A stretch of DNA of 64,000 bases from Hydrogenophaga aromaticivorans (GCF_013387465.1 NZ_VYGV01000011.1:62001-126000), one strand, 5' to 3'. Shown: positions 51,237-60,113, counted from the stretch's first letter. Numbers and translations are program-made. The notes: a model not told the origin generated them from the letters alone.

Positions 51237-51803
51237 TTACCAGCTATAGACGGGGAAGTTGGCCAGCTCATCAGCAGCGGAGTCGAGCTTGATGAACATG
51301 TACCCTTCCTTGCGTGCGTAGGACAACAAATCCAACAGCGCCTTGTGCTCCGGCAATTCCGCACCTTCGTCAACGATGGTGTGGAAGATCCAGCCGTATT
51401 CAAACCATTTGGTGAAGTTCACCCAAATGGCGATACCGCAAGGCTGCTCTTGACTATTGACGGCTGCTGCCAGCGCTTCCGCAGTGTGTTGCGGAATATG
51501 GGCGATGCTGACCTCCAGCATCTTTCTTCCATGGCTGCTTTCACGCACCACAGGAATCGGTTTTTGATGGACAACATCGACGCGATCCAGGTGATAGGTC
51601 ACCTTGACCTCGCCCGAACTCAACAGCATCTGGTGGATGACAGGAATGGGGCCAGTCCATTGTTCGGAACAGGCACGCAGAGACAAAAACCTGTCTGCGC
51701 GACACGCCTCCGAGGATTGGCTGACCCAACGGTAGGCAACCCCATTCTTGTCCGCTTCGCTCAGGATCTTGAAAAATGACTCCGGTTTGACTTCGATTTG
51801 CAT
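51237..51803 (-). CDS. Unknown protein
   Basis: A 188-residue protein starting MQIEVKPESFFKILSEADKN. It includes HTAEALAAAVNSQEQPCGIA and ends in ELANFPVYSW. No signal peptide or recognised domain. Start follows the leader at 51809-51850. Confidence 0.6.
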   Translation of the reverse strand: MQIEVKPESFFKILSEADKNGVAYRWVSQSSEACRADRFLSLRACSEQWTGPIPVIHQMLLSSGEVKVTYHLDRVDVVHQKPIPVVRESSHGRKMLEVSIAHIPQHTAEALAAAVNSQEQPCGIAIWVNFTKWFEYGWIFHTIVDEGAELPEHKALLDLLSYARKEGYMFIKLDSAADELANFPVYSW

Positions 51804-51808
51804 GAATG

Positions 51809-51850
51809 CCCTTTCGTTGGTACCGCAATTGCGGTGTTGTTGAAAAAGGG
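51809..51850 (-). promoter_or_regulatory. SD-sequestering leader of the 51237-51803 gene
   Basis: Outer stem CCCTTT/GAAAGGG-type, loop CAACAACA, inner stem CCGC/GCGG. Confidence 0.8.
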
Positions 51851-51858
51851 CCACCCCC

Positions 51859-51921
51859 GGGTGTTCTGATCGCTCACGATGACTCATGAACATCAGGACA
51901 CCCACTCCCAAGGGGAATGGG
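51859..51921 (-). terminator. Intercistronic double hairpin after the 51943-52185 gene
   Basis: First hairpin CCCATTCCC/GGGAGTGGG; second hairpin GGGTGTCCTGAT/ATCAGAACACCC shares GGG. Confidence 0.7.
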
Positions 51922-51942
51922 CGTGATCGACTTCAACGAGGC

Positions 51943-52185
51943 TCAGGCCGCGTGAAACTCGACTGTGGTACCAGTGATGGAGGTACCGGCCGGTGGAGTA
52001 CCTGGGTCGAGGATGGCGATCAGACACTCGGTCACATGCGCGTTCGCCTCGTCAAGTCCAATGAGGCTCTTGGCGCTCTCGGCATCAAGGCCATCGCCTT
52101 CGGTAAGGGTCTTCAACGCGGCTTGGTACAGCTGCTTCGAATCATGCACATCCACCTCGATGTGAACGGTGAATCGTGTTTTCAA
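51943..52185 (-). CDS. Small unknown protein, TTG start
   Basis: An 80-residue protein (LKTRFTVHIEVDVHDSKQLY...). No ATG is available; TTG at 52185 lies seven bases after AAAGGA of a well-formed leader, which decides the start. N-terminal beta strand then helix; no family recognised. Confidence 0.65.
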   Translation of the reverse strand: MKTRFTVHIEVDVHDSKQLYQAALKTLTEGDGLDAESAKSLIGLDEANAHVTECLIAILDPGTPPAGTSITGTTVEFHAA

Positions 52186-52191
52186 GGTGTT

Positions 52192-52224
52192 CCTTTCTTC
52201 CGCAAAAGCGGTGTTGATGAAAGG
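52192..52224 (-). promoter_or_regulatory. SD-sequestering leader of the 51943-52185 gene
   Basis: Outer stem CCTTTC/GAAAGG, loop ATCAACA, inner stem CCGC/GCGG: a reference-like copy. Confidence 0.85.
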
Positions 52225-52236
52225 ATGGCCAACACA

Positions 52237-52585
52237 GGCTTTCCATTGCGGATGCGCAAAGGAAAGGCCGCGCCATGAAGGAGCCGCCGAAAATAACTTT
52301 TTGGGGTGATGGTGCCGCTGAACCGTAAGCACGCACACGGGCGCACTTGTCGCACATCAGGTACGACCGCTGGGCAGCAACTGCTGCGCCTTGGGGTTCA
52401 ACTTGCAATCTGTGATCTAGCTGACCTTCATCCCGCACAAAGCGGATTGGCGAAGGTAGCAATACCTCAGGCGAAACCCAAGGCGTGCTCGAAGTTTAAT
52501 GGACGCTCGAACCTCTTGTCCATAGCCGAGGGATGCCCACCACCAGAATTTCTTCTGGTGGTGGAGTCCAATACAGCGGGCCTTT
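52237..52585. other. Region after the PRTRC operon with hairpins
   Basis: A hairpin GGCCTTTCC/GGAAAGCC with inner GCG/CGC lies at 52237-52269 and a strong hairpin CACCACCAGAA/TTCTGGTGGTG at 52532-52561, just after the thiF stop. Between them a minus-strand frame contains MCDKCARVRAYG, which recalls small zinc-ribbon proteins, but it has no proper stop before the next gene. No gene is called. Confidence 0.4.
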
Positions 52586-53428
52586 TCAAGCCTGCTCTTT
52601 CACTTTGCGGGATGGTTGACGCACCTTGGCGCGCTTTCCGTCCCTTTTGACACCGAAGCGTGCCCAAACCTCATGATCGATGGCCATAGGCATCATGGTC
52701 ATTTGGTCGAGGTTGACAAAGGCGCCATGGTGCTCGATCTCGCCCTTGGTGAACAACTGCCACAACAGGTTCGATGCGCACAGGCTCACCGCGGGATTGA
52801 TGAACAACGACTGCTTCTCCAGCGCCTGCGCCAGCGAACACGACGGTGTGTCGTCCTCAAGCGAATCCCGCGCAGCGTCGATGAGTTCCGGGAAGAGCTC
52901 ACCAACATGCGGCAGGCGCCACTGGTCATCCTTCTTCGCCTTGGAGGGCGTTACCTCTCCCAGCACAACCTGTCCATCGGCGGAGCGATTGCCCAGGTCA
53001 AGCCAGTATCGCTTTCCCCAGACCGTTCGCTCCAGGCATCGGAGGATCGCCAACCGTGCTGCACGGTTGTCAACCGCACCGATGACAAGATCGTAGTTGC
53101 CAAGTCCCTGGCTGCTGGTGTTGAGACGCCCTACAGCAGCTGACCATGGTGTCGAGAACTCCATGGCCATGTTTGCGCGATTGACCAGCGTGATCGACTT
53201 GTAGCTCCCCACATCGCAGGCATAGAAGGCCTGACGGCCGACGTTCGCCGCGCTGACGCGATCATCATCCAGCAAGGTGACATGCAAGCCCTCAGGGTGT
53301 CCGAGGGCCAACATAGCGCGATGCAGATTCATCAGACTCTCAAGCATCCTGCTGCCAGTACCGCCGGCACCAACGAGCAAAACCTTGATCTTCCTTCCAA
53401 CAAGCTCCGAGTGCAGATAGTGCTTCAT
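52586..53428 (-). CDS. PRTRC system ThiF-family (E1-like) protein
   Basis: A 280-residue adenylating-enzyme fold: VGAGGTGSRML nucleotide loop at ~19-29, LLDDDRVSAANVGRQAF at ~52-68, VIGAVDNRAARL at ~114, and the SCSLAQALEKQSLFIN motif near 195. E1-like proteins adenylate the C-terminus of small ubiquitin-like or sulfur-carrier proteins. No obvious partner protein with a GG end is seen, although PRTRC C or E may be substrates (speculation). Overlaps the PRTRC A gene by four bases. Confidence 0.92.
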   Translation of the reverse strand: MKHYLHSELVGRKIKVLLVGAGGTGSRMLESLMNLHRAMLALGHPEGLHVTLLDDDRVSAANVGRQAFYACDVGSYKSITLVNRANMAMEFSTPWSAAVGRLNTSSQGLGNYDLVIGAVDNRAARLAILRCLERTVWGKRYWLDLGNRSADGQVVLGEVTPSKAKKDDQWRLPHVGELFPELIDAARDSLEDDTPSCSLAQALEKQSLFINPAVSLCASNLLWQLFTKGEIEHHGAFVNLDQMTMMPMAIDHEVWARFGVKRDGKRAKVRQPSRKVKEQA

Positions 53429-54066
53429 GCGACCACCTCGATGTGGACGTCAAGCGCCCCGCTTTGGTCCAACCGCATCGGCAGGAACCGGTCCAGACAC
53501 ACCAGCCGCAGACAGAGGGTCGGGCTTTCTGTATCTACCTGGCCCAACACCGCTGCGATCTTGAGACCTCCAGCATCGTCACGGTCATCGGTCGATGAGA
53601 AGAACGCCTTGTGCGATGCATGGCTGTGGATGTCCACAACCAGCACCTCGTCTTCACCCATCGGTGCTTCGGCGAAGTCCACGTGATGGGGACTCGCGTT
53701 CTGGGCTTCACGAACAGCCAAACGCCATTCAGCGGTGACTGTGTTCCAGATGAACGCCCCTGCGCATTCGTGGGGCAAAGCCTGTTCAGCCATTTCGCGG
53801 AACATGCGCCAGAGGTGCGCAGGTGGCTGATTCATCGTCAGCTCCACCGTTGGCAGGCAGGGCCCGTAGGGAGCCTGCATGCCACGTATGGATGCCAAGG
53901 GCAACAAGGCATAGAGCCACGGCGTGGAGACCTCCCGAAAGAGGCCCTCACGCGCAACGACATAGCGCTGCCCCAGACTCTTCGGGCGAACCAAATGCCC
54001 GGTTTGGGGCATCGTGGTCACGGGAAAGTTCTCCAGGACAACGCGCTCCAACAGTTCAACAGACAT
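53425..54066 (-). CDS. PRTRC protein A, JAMM/JAB-type
   Basis: A 213-residue protein. The C-terminal half has a complete JAMM zinc-protease signature: Glu100 in LPHECAG, then HSHASHKAFFSSTD (His147, His149, Ser157, Asp160, an H-x-H-x7-S-x2-D pattern). JAMM proteins cut isopeptide or ubiquitin-like linkages. Paired with the E1-like ThiF next door, it suggests a conjugation/deconjugation or sulfur-carrier cycle within PRTRC (inference). Confidence 0.88.
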   Translation of the reverse strand: MSVELLERVVLENFPVTTMPQTGHLVRPKSLGQRYVVAREGLFREVSTPWLYALLPLASIRGMQAPYGPCLPTVELTMNQPPAHLWRMFREMAEQALPHECAGAFIWNTVTAEWRLAVREAQNASPHHVDFAEAPMGEDEVLVVDIHSHASHKAFFSSTDDRDDAGGLKIAAVLGQVDTESPTLCLRLVCLDRFLPMRLDQSGALDVHIEVVA

Positions 54067-54863
54067 CAGAATTCTCCTTTTGCTTTTGGGACTTTGTTCA
54101 GCTTGTCGACCACCAGGGGATCGAGCAAGTCACCGACCACCATCGGGAACTGCACCAGACGCCGTTCAGGAAACACAGCTGCTGGCTTGGCCAGCATCTT
54201 TTTCCAAAACAGACATGGTTCAGCGCCTTTGATGAGACGGTCTTTTTCGGTGAAGTTGGGATGGGTGAAGCGCGATCCGAAGAACGTGTTCTCCCATGCC
54301 TGTACTTCCCATCGGTTCTCAGTTGATGGCAGCTCTGCACTGCCGGTGCAAACCTTGCCACGGCTCCAGACGTTGAAGAATGGCGCCTGGTAGAGCTGGT
54401 CCGACTGCATCGGTCGCACGGTTCCTTTGACGGCAAAGACGAAGAGCCCGTTGCCGGGCATCGCCATCCATACCATCCCAGGAACTGGGCACGCTCCACT
54501 GCCTGCAATTTCGAGCTTTGCCGCCTCACTGGTTTCGAAGAACATCGCACGTTGGTGCGGTGGAGTCCACCAGATCATTCTGTCGGGACCCGTTGCGAGG
54601 ATTCGCGAATCAAGCCACCGTGTGGCATTGACCGCGGTCGCTTCTGTCTTGGCCAGCGACTTGGTGAACGTTGCAAGGTCCTTCTGCGTGAGCAGGCGGC
54701 CAGGCATGATCTCCATTCGGCTGTTCACTTCAGATACGGGATGCACCGTGGCAAAGGACGTCTCTTCTCCGTACCCGGATTGACGGTTCTTTCCTCCGTA
54801 GAGAAGGATGGCACCCGACAACGTGGCCGCCTGGCCACGCTCACTTACATGGACTTCAAGCAT
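54066..54863 (-). CDS. PRTRC protein B
   Basis: A 265-residue protein starting MLEVHVSERGQAATLSGAIL. TPPHQRAMFFE near 100 and the WENTFFGSRFTHPN region near 190 match what I know of PRTRC B. Function unknown. Stop overlaps the A gene start; start overlaps the F gene stop. Confidence 0.85.
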   Translation of the reverse strand: MLEVHVSERGQAATLSGAILLYGGKNRQSGYGEETSFATVHPVSEVNSRMEIMPGRLLTQKDLATFTKSLAKTEATAVNATRWLDSRILATGPDRMIWWTPPHQRAMFFETSEAAKLEIAGSGACPVPGMVWMAMPGNGLFVFAVKGTVRPMQSDQLYQAPFFNVWSRGKVCTGSAELPSTENRWEVQAWENTFFGSRFTHPNFTEKDRLIKGAEPCLFWKKMLAKPAAVFPERRLVQFPMVVGDLLDPLVVDKLNKVPKAKGEF

Positions 54864-56014
54864 CAGATATTCACCTTAGGAAAATGTTGCAGAACCTTCT
54901 TGAGCGCTGCATGCCGCCTCACAAAGTCCTGAAATGACCGAACGAGAGCCCTGATGGAATCAGGATCTGTTGGGTCGGCCGTGAAAGTCATGTGGTATTC
55001 CGAGGACTCACCACTGCTCATTTCGTTTTCTTCGTAGTGCTGGATCACTTCATGCGCGATGTGGTGGTCATTCCAAACCAGGATGCAGCTCGCGCCATAT
55101 GCATTGACCGCACTTCCCCACTCATCCTCGTCAGCTGAGCGGTGAGTTCGAAGGTTGGTGTCCATCTGCAGTTCTGCTTCCAGGTCAATCGCTGCCTGGA
55201 CCACTTCGAGCAAGCTGGTTTTGGGCATCGCTGCGATGACTTGTTGAGCTGCCGTTGACGAAAGAGCTTCAGGTCGTGTGAAACCCGGGCCTTCTCGCGT
55301 GAAGCAGGCAAGCATCCAGCCATGTCCCCCAAATGAACTCAGAACATCGGATGGCTTGTACCCTCCTGCATGCTCCTCGAACACCTGATCGTCATCTATG
55401 TCTTCGGACAGGCCGTAGTCATCGCGGATGCCCTGTGCCTGTTCAGCATCAGTCAAACCAACGTCGAACCACATCATGTCCACGAGGGACCCAATCAGCG
55501 ATGGTGTGTAGATGGGATAGCCATCAGCATCACCAGCTGAAATCGTCTTGTAGACGAACCATCCGAGGCCTTCATGCATGGCGTTGAGCGACTCAATCAC
55601 CGGCCCCAACATGAGCGTTTCAATTTGCGGGGTAGCTCCGACAACCAGTTTCAGGTCGTCATCGCCGAGTGACAGATAGAGGTCAAGTGCCAGTGGATCA
55701 TCAGGTCCGCACTGATCCAACACATAGGCCTGCAACTGTTTTGCGAGGGTCTTCTTGAGGTCTGTGAACTTCCCCTTTGGAAGCACCACGCCATTGGCGT
55801 GGGCTTCCAGGGAAAACTCCGCAGCGTTCTTCTGCAGACACGATTCAGTGGTCTTGAGAACCACCGGAATCGCGCTGTTGATGGCTGGTATGCACCATGA
55901 GCCACCAGCGAAGGGCTGAGGATTTAGCCGAAGCGACTGAAGGCCATCGATCCAGGAAGGATCGCCTGCGAGTGCCCCTGCATGTTCACAACCGTTTGAA
56001 CGGTCTTCGAACAT
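54863..56014 (-). CDS. PRTRC protein F
   Basis: A 383-residue protein starting MFEDRSNGCEHAGALAGDPS. The start at 56014 has a strong AAGGAGAACAAGGA site but overlaps the PRTRC C gene by 91 bases. LPKGKFTDLKKTLAKQLQAY and a late SGESSEYHMTFTADPTDPDS segment are seen. Acidic protein; function unknown. Confidence 0.8.
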   Translation of the reverse strand: MFEDRSNGCEHAGALAGDPSWIDGLQSLRLNPQPFAGGSWCIPAINSAIPVVLKTTESCLQKNAAEFSLEAHANGVVLPKGKFTDLKKTLAKQLQAYVLDQCGPDDPLALDLYLSLGDDDLKLVVGATPQIETLMLGPVIESLNAMHEGLGWFVYKTISAGDADGYPIYTPSLIGSLVDMMWFDVGLTDAEQAQGIRDDYGLSEDIDDDQVFEEHAGGYKPSDVLSSFGGHGWMLACFTREGPGFTRPEALSSTAAQQVIAAMPKTSLLEVVQAAIDLEAELQMDTNLRTHRSADEDEWGSAVNAYGASCILVWNDHHIAHEVIQHYEENEMSSGESSEYHMTFTADPTDPDSIRALVRSFQDFVRRHAALKKVLQHFPKVNI

Positions 56015-56328
56015 TCCTTGTTCTCCTTGATTTCGTCTTTGGATGCGTTCGCCAGCGGACTGTCCTTCACGAAGAAGGTACCTGCCGCAATGCTGCGAAC
56101 GGCCTTGTGGTGCCCCACCGCCCCCTTGCTACCCGCCACGCGAGCGAAGGTGTAGGTGGAAACGCCGTTCTTGGTCACGGGTCCCTCAACCACCGCATTG
56201 AGCAGCTCCGGGTACTGGAAGGCATAGACCTTCATGACCTGTTCCGGCGTCTTGTCGGACGCAGGATCGGAGAGCGTGATGCCCTGGTAGCGGAACTTGC
56301 GAACCAGCTTCACTTCAGCGATTGCCAT
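55924..56328 (-). CDS. PRTRC protein C, with long C-terminal extension
   Basis: A 134-residue protein. Residues 1-70 (MAIAEVKLVRKFRYQGITLS ... VMKVYAFQYPELLNAVVEGP ... YTFARVAGSKG) match PRTRC protein C, which is usually ~70 residues and has an ubiquitin-like size. Here ~60 more residues follow, and the last 30 codons overlap the start of gene F in another frame. The extension may be genuine or the result of a lost stop. Confidence 0.85.
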   Translation of the reverse strand: MAIAEVKLVRKFRYQGITLSDPASDKTPEQVMKVYAFQYPELLNAVVEGPVTKNGVSTYTFARVAGSKGAVGHHKAVRSIAAGTFFVKDSPLANASKDEIKENKECSKTVQTVVNMQGHSQAILPGSMAFSRFG

Positions 56329-56338
56329 GTGCTTCTCC

Positions 56339-56842
56339 TTAAAGGGTGAAGGGTTGCGGATCGATGGCCGGCGCAGGGAGCGCAGCGCTCGGCTGTTGGG
56401 CCGAGGCGTCACTGCCTGAGGGGACATCACCTTCTTCGCCGTCGCCATCACCGTCGCCGTCGCTGTCCAACGCATCGGTCAGCAAGGTCGGCTTTGACGC
56501 AACAGAAGGACGCTTGGACGTCGAGCCTTTTGCAGATGCAGCGGCTTTGCTTGCAGCTTCATCCTTGGCGGACTTGGCTTGGGCGTCGACCTGATCCTGG
56601 AACTGCACCAACTGGTCTTGCAACGAGGTGTTGGCCGCCACGTAGGTCGCCATCACATGCGCGAAGCCAGAGTCGAGTTCGGCCGCAGACGCGGTGAACG
56701 TTTTCGCAACCAGGCCGGTTGCGGCCTTGTTCTCTTCGCTGCTGGGCAGGACAGTGACTTCGATTTCTTCACCGACGGCACGCATGACAAGATGCAAGGT
56801 CACACCGCGCTTGAGCAGTTCTTGAACATTGGTAAACAACAT
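56339..56842 (-). CDS. PRTRC protein E
   Basis: A 167-residue protein starting MLFTNVQELLKRGVTLHLVM. The N-terminal half is folded; the C-terminal half is Ala/Lys/Ser-rich, ending in an acidic repeat (DSDGDGDGDGEEGD) and a Pro-rich tail. PRTRC E function is unknown. A CCACTGCA/TGCGGTGG hairpin lies upstream (56885-56905). Confidence 0.83.
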   Translation of the reverse strand: MLFTNVQELLKRGVTLHLVMRAVGEEIEVTVLPSSEENKAATGLVAKTFTASAAELDSGFAHVMATYVAANTSLQDQLVQFQDQVDAQAKSAKDEAASKAAASAKGSTSKRPSVASKPTLLTDALDSDGDGDGDGEEGDVPSGSDASAQQPSAALPAPAIDPQPFTL

Positions 56843-56926
56843 GGGTTTCTTTCAAAAGAGTTGAGATGTGTCGGAGCCACCGCATTGCTGCAGTGGTGTT
56901 CCTTCTTTGAGTTGATTCGCAGGCTG

Positions 56927-58672
56927 TTACCAGCTCACGAGTTTGGGGATGCGGCCTCGGTACTCGAAGCCCTTGACTTCGAGAATCGCCTTGATGAAGT
57001 CTTCCTTGCCCAAGGCGCGTGCTTTCGCATACTCCTTGTCCATGGCCGCGGCAATACCGAGTTCGCCGGCGACGACATCGATTTCGTTCTTCGTCAGCTT
57101 CTCGAAAAAGCCCTTGTCCACCTTCCAGTGGTCGGCGAGCTTCACTTCGAGGGCCTTGAGTGCACTCACAACGTCTTCGATGCCCATGCCCATGGGGCCG
57201 GAGCGGACGTTGCCTGCAATCGCACTGATGGCCTGTCCCAGATCCTGCTCACGCAGGTCAAGAACGGTTGCAAGCACCTTCCCGAAGGAATGCGAGCTCT
57301 CTCCACCCAGGATTGCTTTGAGGTCGGTGCCGAGTCCTTGAGCATCGAGATGCCCAGGGTGCGTCAAGCAAATAGCCAGCAGCACAGCCCGGTTGTTGAC
57401 CAGAGAAGCGTTGGAGACGACGCGCTTGAACACGCTGCGCCACAACTCTTCCCGGTATTCCTTCACGCGATTCGACGGCTCGGGGTAGACCACCTTCTTG
57501 TCCTTTTCCTTGCCCGAGTCGTTGCCGGGCGGGGTTGCCCCCTTTCCGGCCGCCGCACCACTCTCACGAGGGCCAGGGCTTGCGGGTGTTGTCACCTGGT
57601 TGGCGGCCTGCTGAGTGAGCTTCGCGGCTTCAGCAGCCTTTGCTGCTGCGACCTCATCGCTCACCCGTTTGGCCACCATCGTGGTGTTGCAGGGGACATC
57701 CATGCAGAGGTTTTTGAACACCTTGCCCAGCTTGTCCGGCGCTGCAGCGACCACCGCACCAAAGTTCTGGCACGCGCGACAGGCCTGCGCCTGCTCGATG
57801 CCAACACCCTTGGCGCCTTCGGCCACCAGCGGGATCACGGTGAAGTTTTCGCCGGGGCGAACGACTCGCACGTTCTGGAATTCCTCACGCAGCGCGTTTG
57901 CACGGCCCGCAAGTTCTGCTTCGGTCTTTTCGTCGTAGCACTGCTTGTTGGTGCAGCGCCCGCCATTGATGACCTGGGCGAAGAGCGCAGATTGATTGCC
58001 AGAGTTGTGGACGCAGCCAGCGCACTGATCCTTGTTGAAGATCGCACTGTCGAGAACCAACGCAGCCGAGTTGATGACATCCTTGAATGCCTCAACCGTC
58101 ATCTGCTTCTGCGAGCTGAGCAGCATGGCCAGAGCGGAAACCTGGGTCTCCTTTCGGCAGACCGCAAGCAGCTCAGCATGCCCCAGCAAGATCTTCTTCT
58201 GATGCAATGCCAGGCGCACCGGCTCGATCGCATACATGAGCGCAAGACGCTTATCCAGCGTTGTCACACTCCAACCCATGCGTGTGGCGGCTTCAGCCCG
58301 GTCACCTTTGCAGTCCCCAAGAATCTTGGCAGCTGCTTCAGCCTCTTCCAACGGCGTCATCGGTTCACGGGCGATGTTCTCGGTCAATGCAGCTGCATCG
58401 GCGAGTTCGTCTTCCATGTCTTTGATCATCGCTGGGATGAAGGCTTCATCACCATAGACCTTTCGCCACGCACGAAGGCGGCGCTCACCGGCAATCAGCT
58501 GAAAGTCATCAGCGTCACGGCGGACGAGAATGGGCGTCAGAAGACCACCCATGGCACGAATCGAGTCTTCCAACTCTGTCATGCTCTTTTCATCGAAGTG
58601 CTGGCGCGGGTTTCGACCAGCTTTGATTCGGCAAACCTGAATGTTTTGCCCTTGAAATTCTTCTGTTTTCAC
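56927..58672 (-). CDS. parB: PRTRC ParB family partition protein
   Basis: A 581-residue protein with GTG start. ParB N-terminal nuclease/CTPase-like domain: SIRAMGGLLTPILVRRD and LIAGERRLRAWRKV at ~40-80, ENIAREPMTPLEEAEA at ~110; then the helix-turn-helix (AATRMGWSVTTLDKRLAL ~150) and a Cys-rich segment (CAGCVHN, GGRCTNKQC, ~215-245) that probably binds zinc. A C-terminal ~250-residue extension follows. Much longer than standard ParB (~300). It heads the operon parB-E-C-F-B-A-thiF; PRTRC D (actin-like) is not in the window. Confidence 0.9.
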   Translation of the reverse strand: MKTEEFQGQNIQVCRIKAGRNPRQHFDEKSMTELEDSIRAMGGLLTPILVRRDADDFQLIAGERRLRAWRKVYGDEAFIPAMIKDMEDELADAAALTENIAREPMTPLEEAEAAAKILGDCKGDRAEAATRMGWSVTTLDKRLALMYAIEPVRLALHQKKILLGHAELLAVCRKETQVSALAMLLSSQKQMTVEAFKDVINSAALVLDSAIFNKDQCAGCVHNSGNQSALFAQVINGGRCTNKQCYDEKTEAELAGRANALREEFQNVRVVRPGENFTVIPLVAEGAKGVGIEQAQACRACQNFGAVVAAAPDKLGKVFKNLCMDVPCNTTMVAKRVSDEVAAAKAAEAAKLTQQAANQVTTPASPGPRESGAAAGKGATPPGNDSGKEKDKKVVYPEPSNRVKEYREELWRSVFKRVVSNASLVNNRAVLLAICLTHPGHLDAQGLGTDLKAILGGESSHSFGKVLATVLDLREQDLGQAISAIAGNVRSGPMGMGIEDVVSALKALEVKLADHWKVDKGFFEKLTKNEIDVVAGELGIAAAMDKEYAKARALGKEDFIKAILEVKGFEYRGRIPKLVSW

Positions 58673-58677
58673 GAGTA

Positions 58678-58715
58678 CCTATCCTTTCTGCATAGTTGCA
58701 GTGTTGAGAGATAGG
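58678..58715 (-). promoter_or_regulatory. SD-region leader of parB and the PRTRC operon
   Basis: Outer stem CCTATC/GATAGG and inner stem CTGCA/TGCAG: both stems are changed on both sides compared with CCTTTC/GAAAGG and CCGC/GCGG, with loop TCTCAACA kept. The GAAAGGAT ribosome site is partly in the outer stem. Confidence 0.85.
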
Positions 58716-58727
58716 CAAGCCAACAAA

Positions 58728-58777
58728 GGCTTTCCAACGGGCTCTTCAAAAGTCCGTTAGAAAGCCCTCCGTGGAGG
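58728..58777 (-). terminator. Intercistronic double hairpin after the 58793-59317 gene
   Basis: First hairpin CCTCC/GGAGG; second hairpin GGCTTTCTAACGG/CCGTTGGAAAGCC overlaps its 3' side. Confidence 0.75.
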
Positions 58778-58792
58778 ACTCTGTTTTTTGGA

Positions 58793-59317
58793 TCAATGGG
58801 CTTCAGGGTTTTGAATGACGGGCGGGTTCATCAGTTTGGCGATGACCTTTTCGTACTCGATGTGCCCTTCTCCCCAAAAGTCCAGGGACCGCAGGGCACG
58901 CGGATGGCATTCCGCTTGCGCTCTGTCCCTCGCAAATGGAACCAGACGCCAGACCCTGCACGGCAGCGTGCAATCCACAGCTCTACCTGCCCCGGTGACG
59001 TTGTGGCTGAAGAACCAGAACAGTCCTTCCTGCAGTTCCCCGGTCCTCTCGAAAAAGTCCAGTGGCTGTGCATCCTTCAGGGCTCCCGAGAAGCTGCCAT
59101 GTCCACTACGAAAAGCGAAGAAGCTGCCCACGATGCTGGTTTGCAGTTCCCACTCCAAGTCATGGCTGATCCGCCGCACATGCCCATTGGGCCAATGGAC
59201 GATGTCGCCAATCAGAGGCCTCTGCAGCTTGTCAAAGAGGTTGAGCCTTGCCGCGGCGAGTTCGTCTCGAATCAGCTGATTCCTTGCGTCAAGACCAGCG
59301 TTGATATCACCCGACAT
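58793..59317 (-). CDS. Unknown protein
   Basis: A 174-residue protein starting MSGDINAGLDARNQLIRDEL. Start 59317 has GGAGG seven bases upstream and overlaps the upstream stop. A DIVHWPNGHVRRISHDL segment near 35-55 suggests a small beta domain; rest mixed. No family recognised. Confidence 0.6.
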   Translation of the reverse strand: MSGDINAGLDARNQLIRDELAAARLNLFDKLQRPLIGDIVHWPNGHVRRISHDLEWELQTSIVGSFFAFRSGHGSFSGALKDAQPLDFFERTGELQEGLFWFFSHNVTGAGRAVDCTLPCRVWRLVPFARDRAQAECHPRALRSLDFWGEGHIEYEKVIAKLMNPPVIQNPEAH

Positions 59318-60053
59318 GATCGACCTCCATGCCGCCCAGGGCCGCATCCACACCACTGCCATCAATCAACGCCAAGGCCTTGAAGACATCAAACCCATCG
59401 AAACTGGTTTGTGCCAAAAAGTGCTGTACGTCTTGCATGCGCACGCGCACACGTCTGTCAGTGGATGCTGAGATCACGGCCTTGCACAAGTCATCGTTCA
59501 TGAAGTGGCGAAGTCCTTCTTCGATGACATCGTCATTCATGAAACCTCGCAGATCGCCATCGACAGATTCGCCGGCAACGTCGTCACCGTCGAGGTCTTT
59601 CCATTCGATGTCTGCGTTCAAAGAATATGCGAGGCCCGCCTCGCTATCGTCGCTGTAGTAGCAGGCTTTGCTGAGCTTGATTTCGACGCTCTCAAGGTCG
59701 GCATTTTGAACAAAGAGCTTCACAAGCTCGACACCAACCTCGGAGAGGTCTCGGACCATCACGGCCACACTCGCCTTTTCCTGCAGTTCTGCAATCTGCT
59801 TCCACGTTTGCTTCCCTGTGGCTACGAGGCCACCTTCCTGCCGGAGGCCTGTGAGTTGCGGGAGGACACGGATGCACTTTTCGGCGTGGACACCGGCATC
59901 CCACGATGCGATTCGGTCATCACTGGTCTGCCAGGATGGACCGACACAGCCGAAGGATTCGAGAACGATGGAATGTGCTTGATCGAGGTCTTGCGCCTGC
60001 ACTTGCACTTCAGCTTCGAAGGTGAAGGCGACTTTGACGAGATGAGAATTCAT
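59307..60053 (-). CDS. Unknown acidic protein
   Basis: A 248-residue protein starting MNSHLVKVAFTFEAEVQVQA. The first ~45 residues look like a small alpha/beta domain; the middle is helical; the C-terminal part is acidic (DIEWKDLDGDDVAGESVDGD) and ends in a helical DAALGGMEVDHVG. No family recognised. First gene of a coupled pair. Confidence 0.6.
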   Translation of the reverse strand: MNSHLVKVAFTFEAEVQVQAQDLDQAHSIVLESFGCVGPSWQTSDDRIASWDAGVHAEKCIRVLPQLTGLRQEGGLVATGKQTWKQIAELQEKASVAVMVRDLSEVGVELVKLFVQNADLESVEIKLSKACYYSDDSEAGLAYSLNADIEWKDLDGDDVAGESVDGDLRGFMNDDVIEEGLRHFMNDDLCKAVISASTDRRVRVRMQDVQHFLAQTSFDGFDVFKALALIDGSGVDAALGGMEVDHVG

Positions 60054-60061
60054 TTGAACTT

Positions 60062-60100
60062 CCTTCATTGGATGCCGGCATGTGCGGCGGTTGATGAAAG
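60062..60100 (-). promoter_or_regulatory. Leader of the 59307-60053 gene
   Basis: Outer arms CTTTCAT/ATGAAGG (with a bulge), inner stem GCCG/CGGC, loop CAACC. A less perfect member; GAAGG is the ribosome site. Confidence 0.6.
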
Positions 60101-60113
60101 AGTCTGCTCAGAA

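Noticed and set aside
56579-58714. Plus-strand ORF of 711 codons
   Set aside because: Antisense to parB and its neighbours, with no recognisable domain; parB has ParB motifs and a proper leader.
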